Of a stretch of DNA of 64,000 nt, positions 33,903-43,207 are shown one piece after another. The stretch's first letter is position 1, and the number at the start of each line of letters is the position of its first letter. The stretch covers positions 1,054,001 through 1,118,000 of the forward strand of contig NZ_CP197246.1 of the NCBI RefSeq assembly GCF_052076145.1. Direction: 5' to 3'. The stretch is from Kitasatospora sp052076145 (GTDB lineage: Bacteria > Actinomycetota > Actinomycetes > Streptomycetales > Streptomycetaceae). The notes below the pieces were generated by a model, which saw nothing but the letters and a program-made list of their open reading frames with translations, was not told where the DNA came from and ran no database searches. The translations under genes were made by a program, and so were the position numbers.

Positions 33903-35180
33903 ATGCAGTGGCGGGACGACGGACTGATAGCACAACTGCGCAGGCCGCCAGGTGGGCGGGATGCGCGGATCATGCTGCTCGCGCAGTTCCTGGACCGGAC
34001 CGGGTCCGGGGTGTGGGCGGCGGCCTCGGTGCTGTACTTCACCTATGTGACGCACCTGGACGCCCAACAGGTGGGTCTCCTGCTGGGCGTCGCGGCGGTG
34101 GCGGGGATCGCCGGATCGCCGATCGCGGGGTGGCTGGCCGAACGGATGCCGGTGCGCGGGCTGCTGATCGGGTCCCACCTGCTGCGGCTGGTGACGATGG
34201 GCCTGCTGCTGGTGTTCAGCAGCTTCGACGCCCTGCTGCTCGTGGTCGCCGTCACCTGCCTCGGCGAACGGGCGGCCAAGACCCTGGAGATGCTGTTCGC
34301 CACCCGGGTGGCCGGCGAGAAGCGCGGCACGTACCAGGCGCTCTTCCGCACCGTGGCGAACGCCGGCACCGCGCTGGGGGCGGGGATCGCGGCGATCGGC
34401 CTCGCCATCGGCACCCGGGACGCCTACCGGGCGCTGATCATCGCCGACGCCCTGTCGTTCGTGCTGGCCGCAGCCCTGGTGTGGCGCACTGCGGAGCCCA
34501 GGGTGGCGGCTCCCACCGCCGAGCCGGCCCCGACCGGAACGGCTCCGGCGGCCGAGCCCGCACACAGCCCGTGGCGGGACCGGGGATACCTGCTCTTCGT
34601 CCTGCTCGACATACCGATGTGCCTGGACGACTCGGTGCTGAACGTCGGCCTCCCGCTCTGGCTGGTCAACCACACCACCGCGCCGCACATCTTCGTACCG
34701 GCCTTCCTGGCGCTCAACACCGTGCTGGTCGTGGTGCTCCAACTCCGGGTGTCGGCAAGGGCGGAGGGCCCACGCCGGGCCGCCGGGGCGGTCGCCCTGT
34801 ACGGGGTGTCGCTGCTCGCCTGCTGCCTGGTGCTGGCGACCAGCACCGGCGGCGGGGCCTGGACGGCGTCGATCGCCCTACTGCTGGCAGCGGTGCTGGT
34901 CACCCTGGCGGAGCTGATGCGCTCGGTCAGCTCCTGGGAGCTCGCGGTCAGCCTCGCCCCACCGCAGGCACGGGCCTCCTACCTGGGCGTGGCCGGGATG
35001 TCCCAGTCCGTGCAGAAGTCCCTCGGCCCGCTGCTGCTGACCGGCGCCGTGATGACCGCCGGACCGGTCGGCTGGCTGGCCCTCGGCACGGCGGTCACCG
35101 GGATATCGCTCGTCCAGCGGCGCAGCTGCCTGCAACGGCTGGCCACGCTCCGGCCCGAGGCCCTGGCCGCCCGCGCCTGA
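33903..35180 (+). CDS. MFS transporter
   Basis: A 425-residue MFS protein with about 12 membrane helices, opening with DARIMLLAQFLDRTGSGVWAAASV (in pieces) as in MFS exporters of the MdtH/drug class. Motif A is GWLAERMPVRG. The long central loop (TAEPRVAAPTAEPAP) separates the two six-helix halves. The substrate is unknown. Transcription probably starts behind the palindrome at 33826-33853, so an inducible exporter is likely. Confidence 0.85.
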   Translation: MQWRDDGLIAQLRRPPGGRDARIMLLAQFLDRTGSGVWAAASVLYFTYVTHLDAQQVGLLLGVAAVAGIAGSPIAGWLAERMPVRGLLIGSHLLRLVTMGLLLVFSSFDALLLVVAVTCLGERAAKTLEMLFATRVAGEKRGTYQALFRTVANAGTALGAGIAAIGLAIGTRDAYRALIIADALSFVLAAALVWRTAEPRVAAPTAEPAPTGTAPAAEPAHSPWRDRGYLLFVLLDIPMCLDDSVLNVGLPLWLVNHTTAPHIFVPAFLALNTVLVVVLQLRVSARAEGPRRAAGAVALYGVSLLACCLVLATSTGGGAWTASIALLLAAVLVTLAELMRSVSSWELAVSLAPPQARASYLGVAGMSQSVQKSLGPLLLTGAVMTAGPVGWLALGTAVTGISLVQRRSCLQRLATLRPEALAARA

Positions 35181-35260
35181 CCGACGACGGTGCAGCTGCC
35201 GGGCGCGATCTCCAGGCCGTGGACGCGATGCCTGGCCGACCCGAACCGGGCAAGTACGCG

Positions 35261-36400
35261 TCAGCCGGCCCGAAGACCCACCGCCAGGGTCAGTTCGAGG
35301 ACCCGGTGCGGCGATGCGAGATCCGGAAACAGCTCCCGCAGCTGCGACATCCGGTACCGGACTGTCTGCGGATGGACGAACAAGGCCGCCGCCACCTCGT
35401 CCCGCCTGCCCTGGTACAGCAGCCACGCCCGCAACGTCTCCTCCAGCCGCCGTGCGGTCGTGACAGGCAAGCTCCGCAACGGTGCGAGGGCTCGGGCACG
35501 CAGGTCTGCGAACGCGTCCATGTCGGCGCTCAGCACCAGCTCGGGCAGGTGGTCCTCGGTGTCGCGAATGTCGGAGGAGAGGGAGCGCGCGCGTACGGCT
35601 CGTGCGTACGAGGCGGACGCACGGGTCCAAGGCCGTGCCGGGCCGACCACGGCGGAGCGGTCGGTCAGCTGCCGCAAGAGGTGTGACCGGTCGGCGTCGG
35701 GGACGAGCAGCACGCCGGTGGCGTCCGGCAGATCGTCGAGGACGAGAGTGCTCGGATCGAGCGCGCGGTACGCAGGCCGGGCCTGGGCGGTGGGCAGCAG
35801 GACCACGGTCAGCGAAACCGGGGGCTGCCACCCGGCCCGCTGGGCAGAGGCCAGCAGCACGTCCGGGCTCGCGCCGGCGAGGAGGTCACGGGCCAGGTGT
35901 TCCAGGTGGCGCTCGTGGGCCCTGCCCCGGGCGGCCAGTTCGTCGGCGTGGCCCGCGGCGCTCGCGGCGGAGAGCTCGTCGATGTAGGCGAAGGTCAGCT
36001 CGGCGAACTTGGCGACCTCGGCGGCGGGCAGACCTGCGGGCACGGCACCCGCCGCCAGGCACCGCCAGGCCACCCGGGCGCCGACGCGGTAGGCGCTGAG
36101 CAGGGCGTCCATCGAACGGCCGTCGCGCACCTCGCCGCGGCCCAGCTCGTAGGCTGCGTCACCGGCGTCGCCACCCACGGCGTTCCCGCTCGCGAGGTCC
36201 AGGTAGTGCCCCAGGGCGGTGCGGACGGCTCGGCGGATGGTGCCGCCCATACGGCCCGAAAGGGCGTTGGCGTAGGGAGGGACCTCGTCGATGATCGCCT
36301 CGACGACCTCGTCGGCGGTGGCCGCCAGCGCGGCCCGAACCGCCGTGACCGTCGTCTCGTCCAGGACCAGCTCGCTGGCCCTCCGGATTGCATGGCTCAC
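35261..36400 (-). CDS. PucR/CdaR-type transcriptional regulator
   Basis: A 379-residue regulator. The C-terminal PucR-type helix-turn-helix reads ETLRAWLLYQGRRDEVAAAL followed by FVHPQTVRYRMSQLRELF. The N-terminal ~200 residues are helical (RsbRD-like, with SMDALLSAYRVGARVAWR), with a degenerate GGDEF-like middle. GTG at 36400 has an AGGGAA site; an in-frame TTG at 36421 is the alternative. It is divergent from the reductase-desaturase operon with 87 bp between, and is the likely regulator of membrane-lipid desaturation. Confidence 0.85.
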   Translation of the reverse strand: MSHAIRRASELVLDETTVTAVRAALAATADEVVEAIIDEVPPYANALSGRMGGTIRRAVRTALGHYLDLASGNAVGGDAGDAAYELGRGEVRDGRSMDALLSAYRVGARVAWRCLAAGAVPAGLPAAEVAKFAELTFAYIDELSAASAAGHADELAARGRAHERHLEHLARDLLAGASPDVLLASAQRAGWQPPVSLTVVLLPTAQARPAYRALDPSTLVLDDLPDATGVLLVPDADRSHLLRQLTDRSAVVGPARPWTRASASYARAVRARSLSSDIRDTEDHLPELVLSADMDAFADLRARALAPLRSLPVTTARRLEETLRAWLLYQGRRDEVAAALFVHPQTVRYRMSQLRELFPDLASPHRVLELTLAVGLRAG

Positions 36401-36487
36401 GTTTCTGTTCCCTGCGAACAATTCAGCCGACCAGATTTACGTCCTACGGTCAGGACTTTACGCCGTGAGGCGCAGCAAGCTGGGGTC

Positions 36488-37561
36488 ATGACGAGTGCAG
36501 CCCTCCGCAGCAGGGCATGGAAACTGCTGGAGATGGTCACGACGCCGCTGCTGCCGTCGGACTACCTCGATCTGGTCAGCCCGCTGCGTGCGGGCGCCGA
36601 CCTGCGTGGGCGCATCGAGGCCGTGCACCCCGAGACGGGTGACGCCGCGACCATCGTGATCAGGCCGGGAGGGGGTTGGCGCGGCCACACGGCCGGTCAG
36701 TACGTGCGGATCGGGGTCGACGTCGACGGGAGGCGCCTGTGGCGTGCCTACTCCATCACCTCGCCGACGGACCGGCAGGACGGCCGCGTCACGATCACCG
36801 TGAAGGCGGTCCCGGGCGGCAAGGTCAGCAACCACTTGGTCCGCAGGGCGACACCGGGCACGCTGGTCCAGCTCGACCAGCCGGCCGGTGACTTCGTGCT
36901 GCCGCAGGCCAAGCCCGCCAAGGTGCTCTACCTGACGGCCGGCAGCGGCATCACGCCCGTGATGGGCATGCTGCGCGACGTCGAGTTCGACGACGTCGTC
37001 ATGGTCCACTGCGCGCCACAGCCGCAGGACGTGATCTTCCGCAACGAACTGCACGACCTGGTCGCGGACGAGAAGCTGCGCCTCACCGAGGTGCACACCG
37101 ACACGGACGGCAGGCTCGACATCGCCCGTCTCGGCGAACTCGTGCCCGACTGGGCCGAGCGCGAGACCTGGGCCTGCGGGCCAGCGGGCCTGCTCGACGC
37201 CGCAGAGGAGCACTGGGCCGAGCACGGCCTCCAGGAGCGCCTGCACACCGAACGCTTCCGCCCCCGCACCGTCGTGGCCGGCGACGGTGGCGGTGGTGGC
37301 GGCGGTGGCGAGGTCACGTTCAGCGTCACCGGCAGGACCGTCGACGCGGACGGCGCCACGCCGTTGCTGGACATCGGCGAGGAAGCCGGCGTGCTCATGC
37401 CCTCCGGGTGCCGCATGGGCATCTGCTTCGGCTGCGTCACGCCGCTCAAGGCGGGCGCCGTCCGCGACCTGCGCACCGGCGAGATCACCGAGGCCGAGCC
37501 GGGCGTCCTCATCCAGACCTGCGTGTCCGCCGCGGCGGGCCCCTGCGACATCGAACGGTAG
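36488..37561 (+). CDS. Flavin/2Fe-2S ferredoxin reductase (Rv3230c-like)
   Basis: A 357-residue electron-transfer protein. FAD domain with RAYSITSP, NAD(P)H domain with LTAGSGITPVMGML and WACGPAGLLDAA, then a Gly-rich hinge (a run of nine Gly) and a C-terminal plant-type 2Fe-2S domain CRMGICFGC with the last Cys in QTCVSAA. In M. tuberculosis, Rv3230c feeds electrons to the stearoyl-CoA desaturase DesA3; the same arrangement here supports that role. ATG at 36488; the desaturase starts 7 bases after the stop. Confidence 0.88.
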   Translation: MTSAALRSRAWKLLEMVTTPLLPSDYLDLVSPLRAGADLRGRIEAVHPETGDAATIVIRPGGGWRGHTAGQYVRIGVDVDGRRLWRAYSITSPTDRQDGRVTITVKAVPGGKVSNHLVRRATPGTLVQLDQPAGDFVLPQAKPAKVLYLTAGSGITPVMGMLRDVEFDDVVMVHCAPQPQDVIFRNELHDLVADEKLRLTEVHTDTDGRLDIARLGELVPDWAERETWACGPAGLLDAAEEHWAEHGLQERLHTERFRPRTVVAGDGGGGGGGGEVTFSVTGRTVDADGATPLLDIGEEAGVLMPSGCRMGICFGCVTPLKAGAVRDLRTGEITEAEPGVLIQTCVSAAAGPCDIER

Positions 37562-37568
37562 ACGCACC

Positions 37569-38687
37569 TTGACCGCCATTGACCCCACCGCCCACCTGAC
37601 CGCGGAGCAGATCGAGGAGCTCGGCCGAGAGCTGGACGCGATCCGCGACGACGTGATCGCCGGCCGTGGCGAGAAGGACGCCGCCTACATCCGCAAGGTC
37701 ATCTCGGCGCAGCGCAAGCTCGAGCTGGCCAGCAGGGGCGTGCTGCTGTTCTCGATCTTCCCACCCGCGTGGCTGCTCGGCACCGCCGGTCTGTCGGTGG
37801 CGAAGATCATGGACAACATGGAGATCGGCCACAACATCCTGCACGGCCAGTGGGACTGGATGCGGGACCCGAAGATCCACTCCACCACCTGGGAGTGGGA
37901 TCACGTCTCGCCGTCCGAGCAGTGGAAGCACTCGCACAACGAGCTGCACCACACGTACACCAACGTGATCGGCAAGGACAACGACCTCGGCTACGGCATC
38001 ATGCGCGTCGACGAGGACCAGAAGTGGCACCCGCTCCACCTCGGCCAGCCGCTGTGGAACTTCATCAACGCCTGCTTCTTCGAGTACGGCATCGCAGCGT
38101 ACGACCTGGAGCTCGGCAAGAACCTGCAGAAGCACCGCCGCAGGACCCCGGAGTTCCGAGCGCAGGCCAAGGCCGTGGGCCGCAAGATCCGCAAGCAGGT
38201 GCTCAAGGACTACGTGATCCACCCGCTGCTGTCGGGCCCGTCGTTCCTCACCACGCTCGCCGCCACGTTCACCGCGAACGTGGTCCGCAACATCTGGACC
38301 CACTCGGTGATCATGTGCGGGCACTTCCCCGAGGGCGTACAGGTCTTCGAGCGCCGGTCGATCAATGGCGAGACACGCGGCCAGTGGTACCTGCGCCAGA
38401 TGATGGGATCGGCGAACATCAGCGGCAGCAGGGCCATGCACTTCATGACCGGCAACTTGTCCCACCAGATCGAGCACCACCTGTTCCCGGACCTGCCGAG
38501 CAACCGGTATGCCGAAGTCGCGGTGAAGGTGCGCGCGCTGTTCGAGAAGTACGAGCTGGAGTACGTCACCGGGCCGCTGCCCAAGCAGGTGTTCTCCGCG
38601 TGGCACAAGGTCTTCCGGCTCTCGCTGCCGACGAAGAAGCCCAAGGTCAGGACGCCGGACCGCGAACGGGAACTCGTCGCGGCCTGA
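37569..38687 (+). CDS. Fatty-acid (acyl-CoA) desaturase, DesA3-like
   Basis: A 372-residue membrane desaturase. The three His boxes are HNILHGQ (H-box 1), HNELHHTYTN (H-box 2) and GNLSHQIEHHLFPDLPSNRY (H-box 3), which together bind the di-iron centre. WDWMRDPKIHSTTWEWDHV and QWYLRQMMGSAN also match M. tuberculosis DesA3. Introduction of a delta-9 double bond into acyl chains is expected. TTG start at 37569, the only start near the reductase stop. Operon with the upstream reductase. Confidence 0.9.
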   Translation: MTAIDPTAHLTAEQIEELGRELDAIRDDVIAGRGEKDAAYIRKVISAQRKLELASRGVLLFSIFPPAWLLGTAGLSVAKIMDNMEIGHNILHGQWDWMRDPKIHSTTWEWDHVSPSEQWKHSHNELHHTYTNVIGKDNDLGYGIMRVDEDQKWHPLHLGQPLWNFINACFFEYGIAAYDLELGKNLQKHRRRTPEFRAQAKAVGRKIRKQVLKDYVIHPLLSGPSFLTTLAATFTANVVRNIWTHSVIMCGHFPEGVQVFERRSINGETRGQWYLRQMMGSANISGSRAMHFMTGNLSHQIEHHLFPDLPSNRYAEVAVKVRALFEKYELEYVTGPLPKQVFSAWHKVFRLSLPTKKPKVRTPDRERELVAA

Positions 38688-38746
38688 TTCCCGGAACGCG
38701 CGCTCCTCGCCCGCTGCGCTGCCGTGTCGAGGTCAGCGTGCTGCGT

Positions 38747-39511
38747 TCACGGGCGTCGCAGGCGTCCAACGGGGCAGTAGCGTTCGCCGCCTTCGAGTGC
38801 AACAGTCAGCCCGGGGGCGATCTCGGTGAAGCCGGCGTCGCGGACGAGCGGGAGGTCACTGGCCGTCAGCTCGGCCCAGGCGGCGAGGGTCGCGGTGCGG
38901 ACGGCGAGCGGGAAGCCGGCCTCGGCCCACTCCTTGCGCTGGGTGTCGTCCAGTCGCCACCAGGCGAGCTGGGCCGCGTGGCCGGTCTGCGCCATGGTCT
39001 TGCCCGCGCTCATCTCCAGCTCGGGGTTGAGCCAGAGCACCGGCACCCCGGCGGCCGGGGCGGGCGGCTCGGCGGGGTCGTCCAGGTCGGTGCCGGAGAC
39101 CTGGAGCTTGGCCAGCTCCTTCGGCCAGCCGTCCAGCGGCACGGGCGGGAAGACCCGCACCTCCGCCTCGGCCCCCTGCACCGTGATGCCGGGCAGCTCC
39201 CCGGCCTTGCGCCACTCGCCGCCCCGGGCCCGCCGGACCACCTTGCGGATGCGGGCGTCCTCCCACGCGGTGACGCGCTCGGCCCACTCCCCGTCCGGCT
39301 CGGTCACCCGGGGGTCGGCGAGCAGCGTCAGCACCGCGCGCGCCGAGGTCTCCAGCGCGTCCGTACGGGCCGGGGGCGTGGCCCGCTCCAGGCGTACCAG
39401 GAGCGGCAGCACGTACTGCGGGTTGGCATCGCGCTCGTTCACGACGGCGGGAGTGCTGGCGGCGGGAGTGCTGGGGGCCTCGAACGGGCTGGGGCTGTCC
39501 TGGGAAGTCAC
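38747..39511 (-). CDS. Peptidyl-tRNA hydrolase 2 (PTH2)-like domain protein
   Basis: A 254-residue protein. The C-terminal 115 residues have the PTH2-like signature LWLNPELEMSAGKTMAQTGH followed by AAQLAWW, with the closing segment FTEIAPGLTVALE. The N-terminal half is an extension not typical of PTH2 (about residues 1-135), with VLPLLVRLERA. Family PTH2 enzymes cleave peptidyl-tRNA; this actinomycete subgroup is uncharacterised and may act differently. GTG start at 39511. Confidence 0.72.
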   Translation of the reverse strand: MTSQDSPSPFEAPSTPAASTPAVVNERDANPQYVLPLLVRLERATPPARTDALETSARAVLTLLADPRVTEPDGEWAERVTAWEDARIRKVVRRARGGEWRKAGELPGITVQGAEAEVRVFPPVPLDGWPKELAKLQVSGTDLDDPAEPPAPAAGVPVLWLNPELEMSAGKTMAQTGHAAQLAWWRLDDTQRKEWAEAGFPLAVRTATLAAWAELTASDLPLVRDAGFTEIAPGLTVALEGGERYCPVGRLRRP

Positions 39512-39545
39512 GCCATCAGGATGCCAGGAGCTGCCGACGGTGTGA

Positions 39546-39590
39546 TCACCGGCGGTCGGGTCACCGACGGCCGGGTCACCGGCGGTAGCC
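39546..39590. repeat. 15-bp tandem repeat carrying in-frame stop codons
   Basis: Three units at 39546-39560, 39561-39575 and 39576-39590 (type TCACCGGCGGTCGGG). Each begins with TCA, a TGA on the minus strand. The unit is 15 bp, so all three stops are in the frame of the gene ending at 39576: the 3' end of that gene appears duplicated twice downstream of itself. Confidence 0.8.
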
Positions 39591-40511
39591 GCGGGACGGG
39601 TCGCGCTCCTCGGCGTCCTCGTAGTTGAGGAACCAGCCCTCGGGGTGGGTCGCGCCGAGCAGCTCCTCCGTCCGGGCGGTGCTGTCGGCCTCCGGGTCGG
39701 CGTCGGCGTCCTCGGGGCCGTAGACGCCGAAGAGCTCGTCCTCGCAGCCGTCCCAGTCGTAGTCGTAGAGGTCGACGGGCAGCTCGCCCATCATGTCGGC
39801 GACGGCCTGCGGCTGGGCGCCGAGCAGCTCCCGGGCGTCCGCCAGCGCGAACCGCAGGGCCACCTCCTCGGCGAGGCAGCGCGGCAGCGGCCACTCGCCG
39901 AGCGCGAGGTCGTCGGCGAGGTCGTCGAAGGTGCGGGCCAACGAGCGGCGCCAGGCCCGGTGCATCCCCCACGTGCGGTGGGGCAGCCGGGCGAGCACCG
40001 CCCACTCCTGCTCGTCCTCGTCGGTGACCGGGTCGCCCTCGTGCTCCTCCAGGTCGTCGTACGCGGCGTCGGCGAGGGTGATCAGCTGGGTGTGCAGGAG
40101 GCAGGCGGTGCGCGGGGTGAGCATCCAGTCGCCGACCGCCCCACCGTCCTCGATCTCGGCGTCGAGCGGGAAGAGCTCGGCGAAATCGGGGGCGAAGTCG
40201 TCGGTGGCGCTGATCTCCAGGGTGCCGCCGAGCGCTTCGATGCCGGGGATGGCGGCGGTCAGCCTGTCTGGGTGGAGCAGCGCGCCGAGGGCCGCGTTCG
40301 GGTCCTCGGTGACCTCCCGCAGCATCGCCTCACGCTGCCCGGCCGCGTCGATGCCGACGAAGTCCAGCTCCTCGACGGCCGCCTGCGCGGCCGCGCGCAG
40401 TGCGGGCCAGTCGGAGATGCGGATGCCGAGCACCACCGTCGCCTCGATCTCCTGCGCGCCGGAGTCCTCCGCCGCGCCCGGCCCCTGTGGATGATCGCTT
40501 CGCTCGCCCAT
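39576..40511 (-). CDS. Hypothetical acidic protein
   Basis: A 311-residue, strongly acidic, probably cytoplasmic protein that I do not recognise. Possible landmarks are TACLLHTQLITLADAAYDDL, LPHRTWGMHRAWRRSLARTF and an acidic stretch YDYDWDGCEDELFG. No signal or membrane segment. ATG at 40511. It appears to be a genuine actinomycete gene by codon use. The 3' end is involved in a tandem repeat (39546-39590). No function is assigned. Confidence 0.65.
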   Translation of the reverse strand: MGERSDHPQGPGAAEDSGAQEIEATVVLGIRISDWPALRAAAQAAVEELDFVGIDAAGQREAMLREVTEDPNAALGALLHPDRLTAAIPGIEALGGTLEISATDDFAPDFAELFPLDAEIEDGGAVGDWMLTPRTACLLHTQLITLADAAYDDLEEHEGDPVTDEDEQEWAVLARLPHRTWGMHRAWRRSLARTFDDLADDLALGEWPLPRCLAEEVALRFALADARELLGAQPQAVADMMGELPVDLYDYDWDGCEDELFGVYGPEDADADPEADSTARTEELLGATHPEGWFLNYEDAEERDPSRGYRR

Positions 40512-40625
40512 GCGCCCTACCGTACGGCTTTTACCCTCTCCGGTTCACCGGTGCGTGCCAGGTTCTTCGCCGCAGCCCGGCGTGGCCCCTGGCCTCCGGC
40601 CCGCTGGGGCCAGCACGATAGTGCG

Positions 40626-40997
40626 ATGAGCAACCTGGATGAGTACGGCGGCGGGCAGGGCCCGCAGGCCGACGTACTGGTGGTCACGACCAACGACGTG
40701 CCCGGTTACCGGGTCGAGCGGGTGATCGGCGAAGTGTTCGGTCTGACGGTACGCAGCCGCCACATCGGGACGCAGATCGGCGCCTCGCTGAAGTCGATGC
40801 TGGGCGGCGAACTGCGCGGCCTGACCAAGACGCTGGTGGAGAGCCGCAACCAGGCGATGGAGCGGCTGGTCGAGCAGACCAAGGCTCGTGGCGGCAACGC
40901 GGTGCTGATGATGCGTTTCGACGTCACGGAGGCGGCGGATCTCGGGACGGAGATCTGCGCGTACGGCACGGCCGTGGTGATCGCCCCGGCGGGCTGA
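40626..40997 (+). CDS. YbjQ/UPF0145 family protein
   Basis: A 123-residue protein of the YbjQ/UPF0145 (heavy-metal-binding domain) family: VLVVTTNDVPGYRVERVIGE, VFGLTVRSRHIG, KSMLGGELRGLTKTLVESRN and GGNAVLMMRFD. The family forms pentamers; no reaction is established. ATG at 40626. Divergent from the acidic hypothetical gene. Confidence 0.88.
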   Translation: MSNLDEYGGGQGPQADVLVVTTNDVPGYRVERVIGEVFGLTVRSRHIGTQIGASLKSMLGGELRGLTKTLVESRNQAMERLVEQTKARGGNAVLMMRFDVTEAADLGTEICAYGTAVVIAPAG

Positions 40998-41054
40998 GCC
41001 GGGGAACATCCCTTCCTGGCTGCATGTTCCACGGTCGTGACTGTTGACCGTGCA

Positions 41055-42113
41055 ATGAGTGACGTGGACGTCGTGGTGATCGGCGCCGGGCAGGCGGGCC
41101 TGTCCGCCGCCTACCACCTGCGGCGGCGCGGCTTCGCCCCCTACGACGGGTTCGTCGTGCTGGACGCGGACGCCGCACCGGGCGGTGCCTGGGCGCACCG
41201 CTCGCCCTCGCTGCGGATGGCCACCGTGCACGGCTTCCACGACCTCCCCGACTTCGAGCTGCCCGCCCCCGACCCGCAGGCCCCCGCCCGCGAGGTGGTG
41301 CCGGGCTACTTCGCCGCGTACGAGGCCAGGCACGCCCTGCCGGTCGTCCGGCCGGTGCACGTCCGGTCGGTGAGCTCCCGCCCCGACGGGCGGCTGCTGA
41401 TCGAGTCGGACGCGGGCAGCTGGTCGGCGCGGGCGCTGGTCAACGCCACCGGCACCTGGACGCGGCCCTTCCTCCCCCACTACCCCGGGCACTTCGCCGG
41501 ACGGCAGCTGCACTACGCCGACTACCGGGGCCCCGAGGAGTTCGCCGGGCAGCGGGTCGTCGTGGTCGGCGGGGGCGCCTCGGCGGTTCAGGTGCTCTCG
41601 GAGGTCGCCGCCGTCGCCGAGACGGTCTGGGTCACCCGCACCCCGCCGGTCTTCCGGGACGGCCCGTTCAGCCCGGAGGCCGGCCGGGAGGCCGTGGCCA
41701 TGGTCGAACAGCGCGTCCGCGAGGGCCTGCCCGTGCGGAGCGTGGTGAGCGTGACCGGCCTCGGCCCGTCCGTCGCCTTCCGCCGCGCCAAGGAGCTCGG
41801 CGCCCTGGAGCGCCGCCCGATGTTCGACCGCCTCACCGAACACGGCATCGCCTGGGGCGAGCAGGAACTCCCCGTCGACGCGGTGATCTGGGCGACCGGC
41901 TTCCGCCCCGAGATCACCCACCTCGCCCCGCTCGGCCTGCGCGGCCCCGGCGGCGGCATCCGGATGGACGGCACCCAGGCCGCCGCCGACCCCCGCATCC
42001 ACCTGGTCGGCTACGGCCCCTCCGCCTCCACCATCGGCGCCAACCGCGCAGGCCGCAGCGCAGCCATCGCGATCTCGCACCTGCTCGGCGAACCCGCGTA
42101 CGCAGTCGGCTGA
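41055..42113 (+). CDS. Flavin-containing monooxygenase/NAD(P)-binding oxidoreductase
   Basis: A 352-residue flavoprotein. N-terminal FAD-binding motif VVVIGAGQAGLSAAYHL, second dinucleotide motif VVVVGGGASAVQVL, and AVIWATGFRPEIT typical of flavin monooxygenases (CzcO-like). GAWAHRSPSLRM matches the group's GGxW segment. Substrate unknown. ATG at 41055 (MSDVDVV) chosen; a GTG at 41037 would add six residues. Convergent with paaE. Confidence 0.85.
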   Translation: MSDVDVVVIGAGQAGLSAAYHLRRRGFAPYDGFVVLDADAAPGGAWAHRSPSLRMATVHGFHDLPDFELPAPDPQAPAREVVPGYFAAYEARHALPVVRPVHVRSVSSRPDGRLLIESDAGSWSARALVNATGTWTRPFLPHYPGHFAGRQLHYADYRGPEEFAGQRVVVVGGGASAVQVLSEVAAVAETVWVTRTPPVFRDGPFSPEAGREAVAMVEQRVREGLPVRSVVSVTGLGPSVAFRRAKELGALERRPMFDRLTEHGIAWGEQELPVDAVIWATGFRPEITHLAPLGLRGPGGGIRMDGTQAAADPRIHLVGYGPSASTIGANRAGRSAAIAISHLLGEPAYAVG

Positions 42114-42132
42114 CCCGGGGCGGGCCCTCGGC

Positions 42133-43206
42133 CTACCGGTCGTAGTCGACCGTGACGCGGTCGGTGATCGGGCGGGCCTGGCAGGTCAGGACGTAGCCGG
42201 CGGCGAGCTCCTTCTCCTCCAGGGCGAAGTTGCGCCGCATCTCGACCTCGCCGTCGGTGACGAGCGCGCGGCAGGTGCCGCAGACCCCTCCCTTGCAGGC
42301 GAACGGGAGGTCGGGGCGGGAGCGCTGGGCGCCGTCCAGGATCGAGCGGTCGCGCGGCAGGGCGAGCGTGCCGGAACGGCCGTCCAGGACGACGGTCACC
42401 TCGCTCAGTTCGCCGTCCAGCGGCTGCTCGACGCGGTCGGCGACCGGCTCGTCCTCGGCGTGGAACAGCTCCTGGTGCACCCGTTCGCCGGGAACCCCCA
42501 GGTCGGCGAGGAGCTGCTTGGTGCCGGTGACCATCCCGAAGGGGCCGCAGAGCCACCAGTGGTCGACCTCGGCGGTGTCCACCAGCGCGGTGAGCAGCGC
42601 CCGGACGCGCTCCGGGTCGAGGCGGCCGCTGAGGAGTTCGGCGTCGCGGGTCTCCCGGGAGAGCACGTGCAGGAGCTGGAAGCGTCCGAGGTAGCGGTCC
42701 TTCAGGTCTGCCAGCTCGTCCGCGAACATCACTGTGTCGCTGCGGCGGTTGCCGTAGACCAGGGTGACGTGCGAGCCCTCGTCGGCGGCCAGCACGGAGG
42801 CGGCGATCGAGAGCATCGGCGTGATGCCGGAGCCCGCCGCGATCAGCACGTGCTCGGCCGGGGTGCCGAGTTCCGGGCTGAACAGCCCGGAGGGCGGCAG
42901 CACCTCGACGCTCTCCCCCGCGCGGGCCTCGTGGACCAGCCAGCGCGAGAACAGCCCGCCGGGCACCTCCCGGATGCCGATCCGCAGCGCCTCTCCGACC
43001 GGCGCGCAGATCGAGTACGAGCGCCGCTCGTCGGCGCCGTCCACGATCCGTCGCAGGGTCAGCGTCTGGCCGGGCCGGAAGGCGAAGTCGTCGGCGAGCG
43101 CCGGCGGCACCTCGAAGGTCACGGCGACCGCGTCCTCGCAGAGCGGCTCGACGGACTCGATCCGCAGCTGGTGGAAGGTCGGCCGACGCACGGCGGTGGC
43201 GCTCAA
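42133..43206 (-). CDS. paaE: Phenylacetyl-CoA epoxidase reductase subunit PaaE
   Basis: A 357-residue NADPH reductase of the phenylacetyl-CoA 1,2-epoxidase. FAD domain with RRSYSICAP, NAD(P)H domain with LIAAGSGITPMLSI and LCGPFGMV, C-terminal 2Fe-2S cluster CKGGVCGTC with the last Cys in LTCQA. It transfers electrons to the PaaA di-iron centre. TTG at 43206, 1 base after the paaD stop, with AAGGAG 7 bases upstream. Last gene of paaABCDE. Confidence 0.93.
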   Translation of the reverse strand: MSATAVRRPTFHQLRIESVEPLCEDAVAVTFEVPPALADDFAFRPGQTLTLRRIVDGADERRSYSICAPVGEALRIGIREVPGGLFSRWLVHEARAGESVEVLPPSGLFSPELGTPAEHVLIAAGSGITPMLSIAASVLAADEGSHVTLVYGNRRSDTVMFADELADLKDRYLGRFQLLHVLSRETRDAELLSGRLDPERVRALLTALVDTAEVDHWWLCGPFGMVTGTKQLLADLGVPGERVHQELFHAEDEPVADRVEQPLDGELSEVTVVLDGRSGTLALPRDRSILDGAQRSRPDLPFACKGGVCGTCRALVTDGEVEMRRNFALEEKELAAGYVLTCQARPITDRVTVDYDR

Positions 43207-43207
43207 G

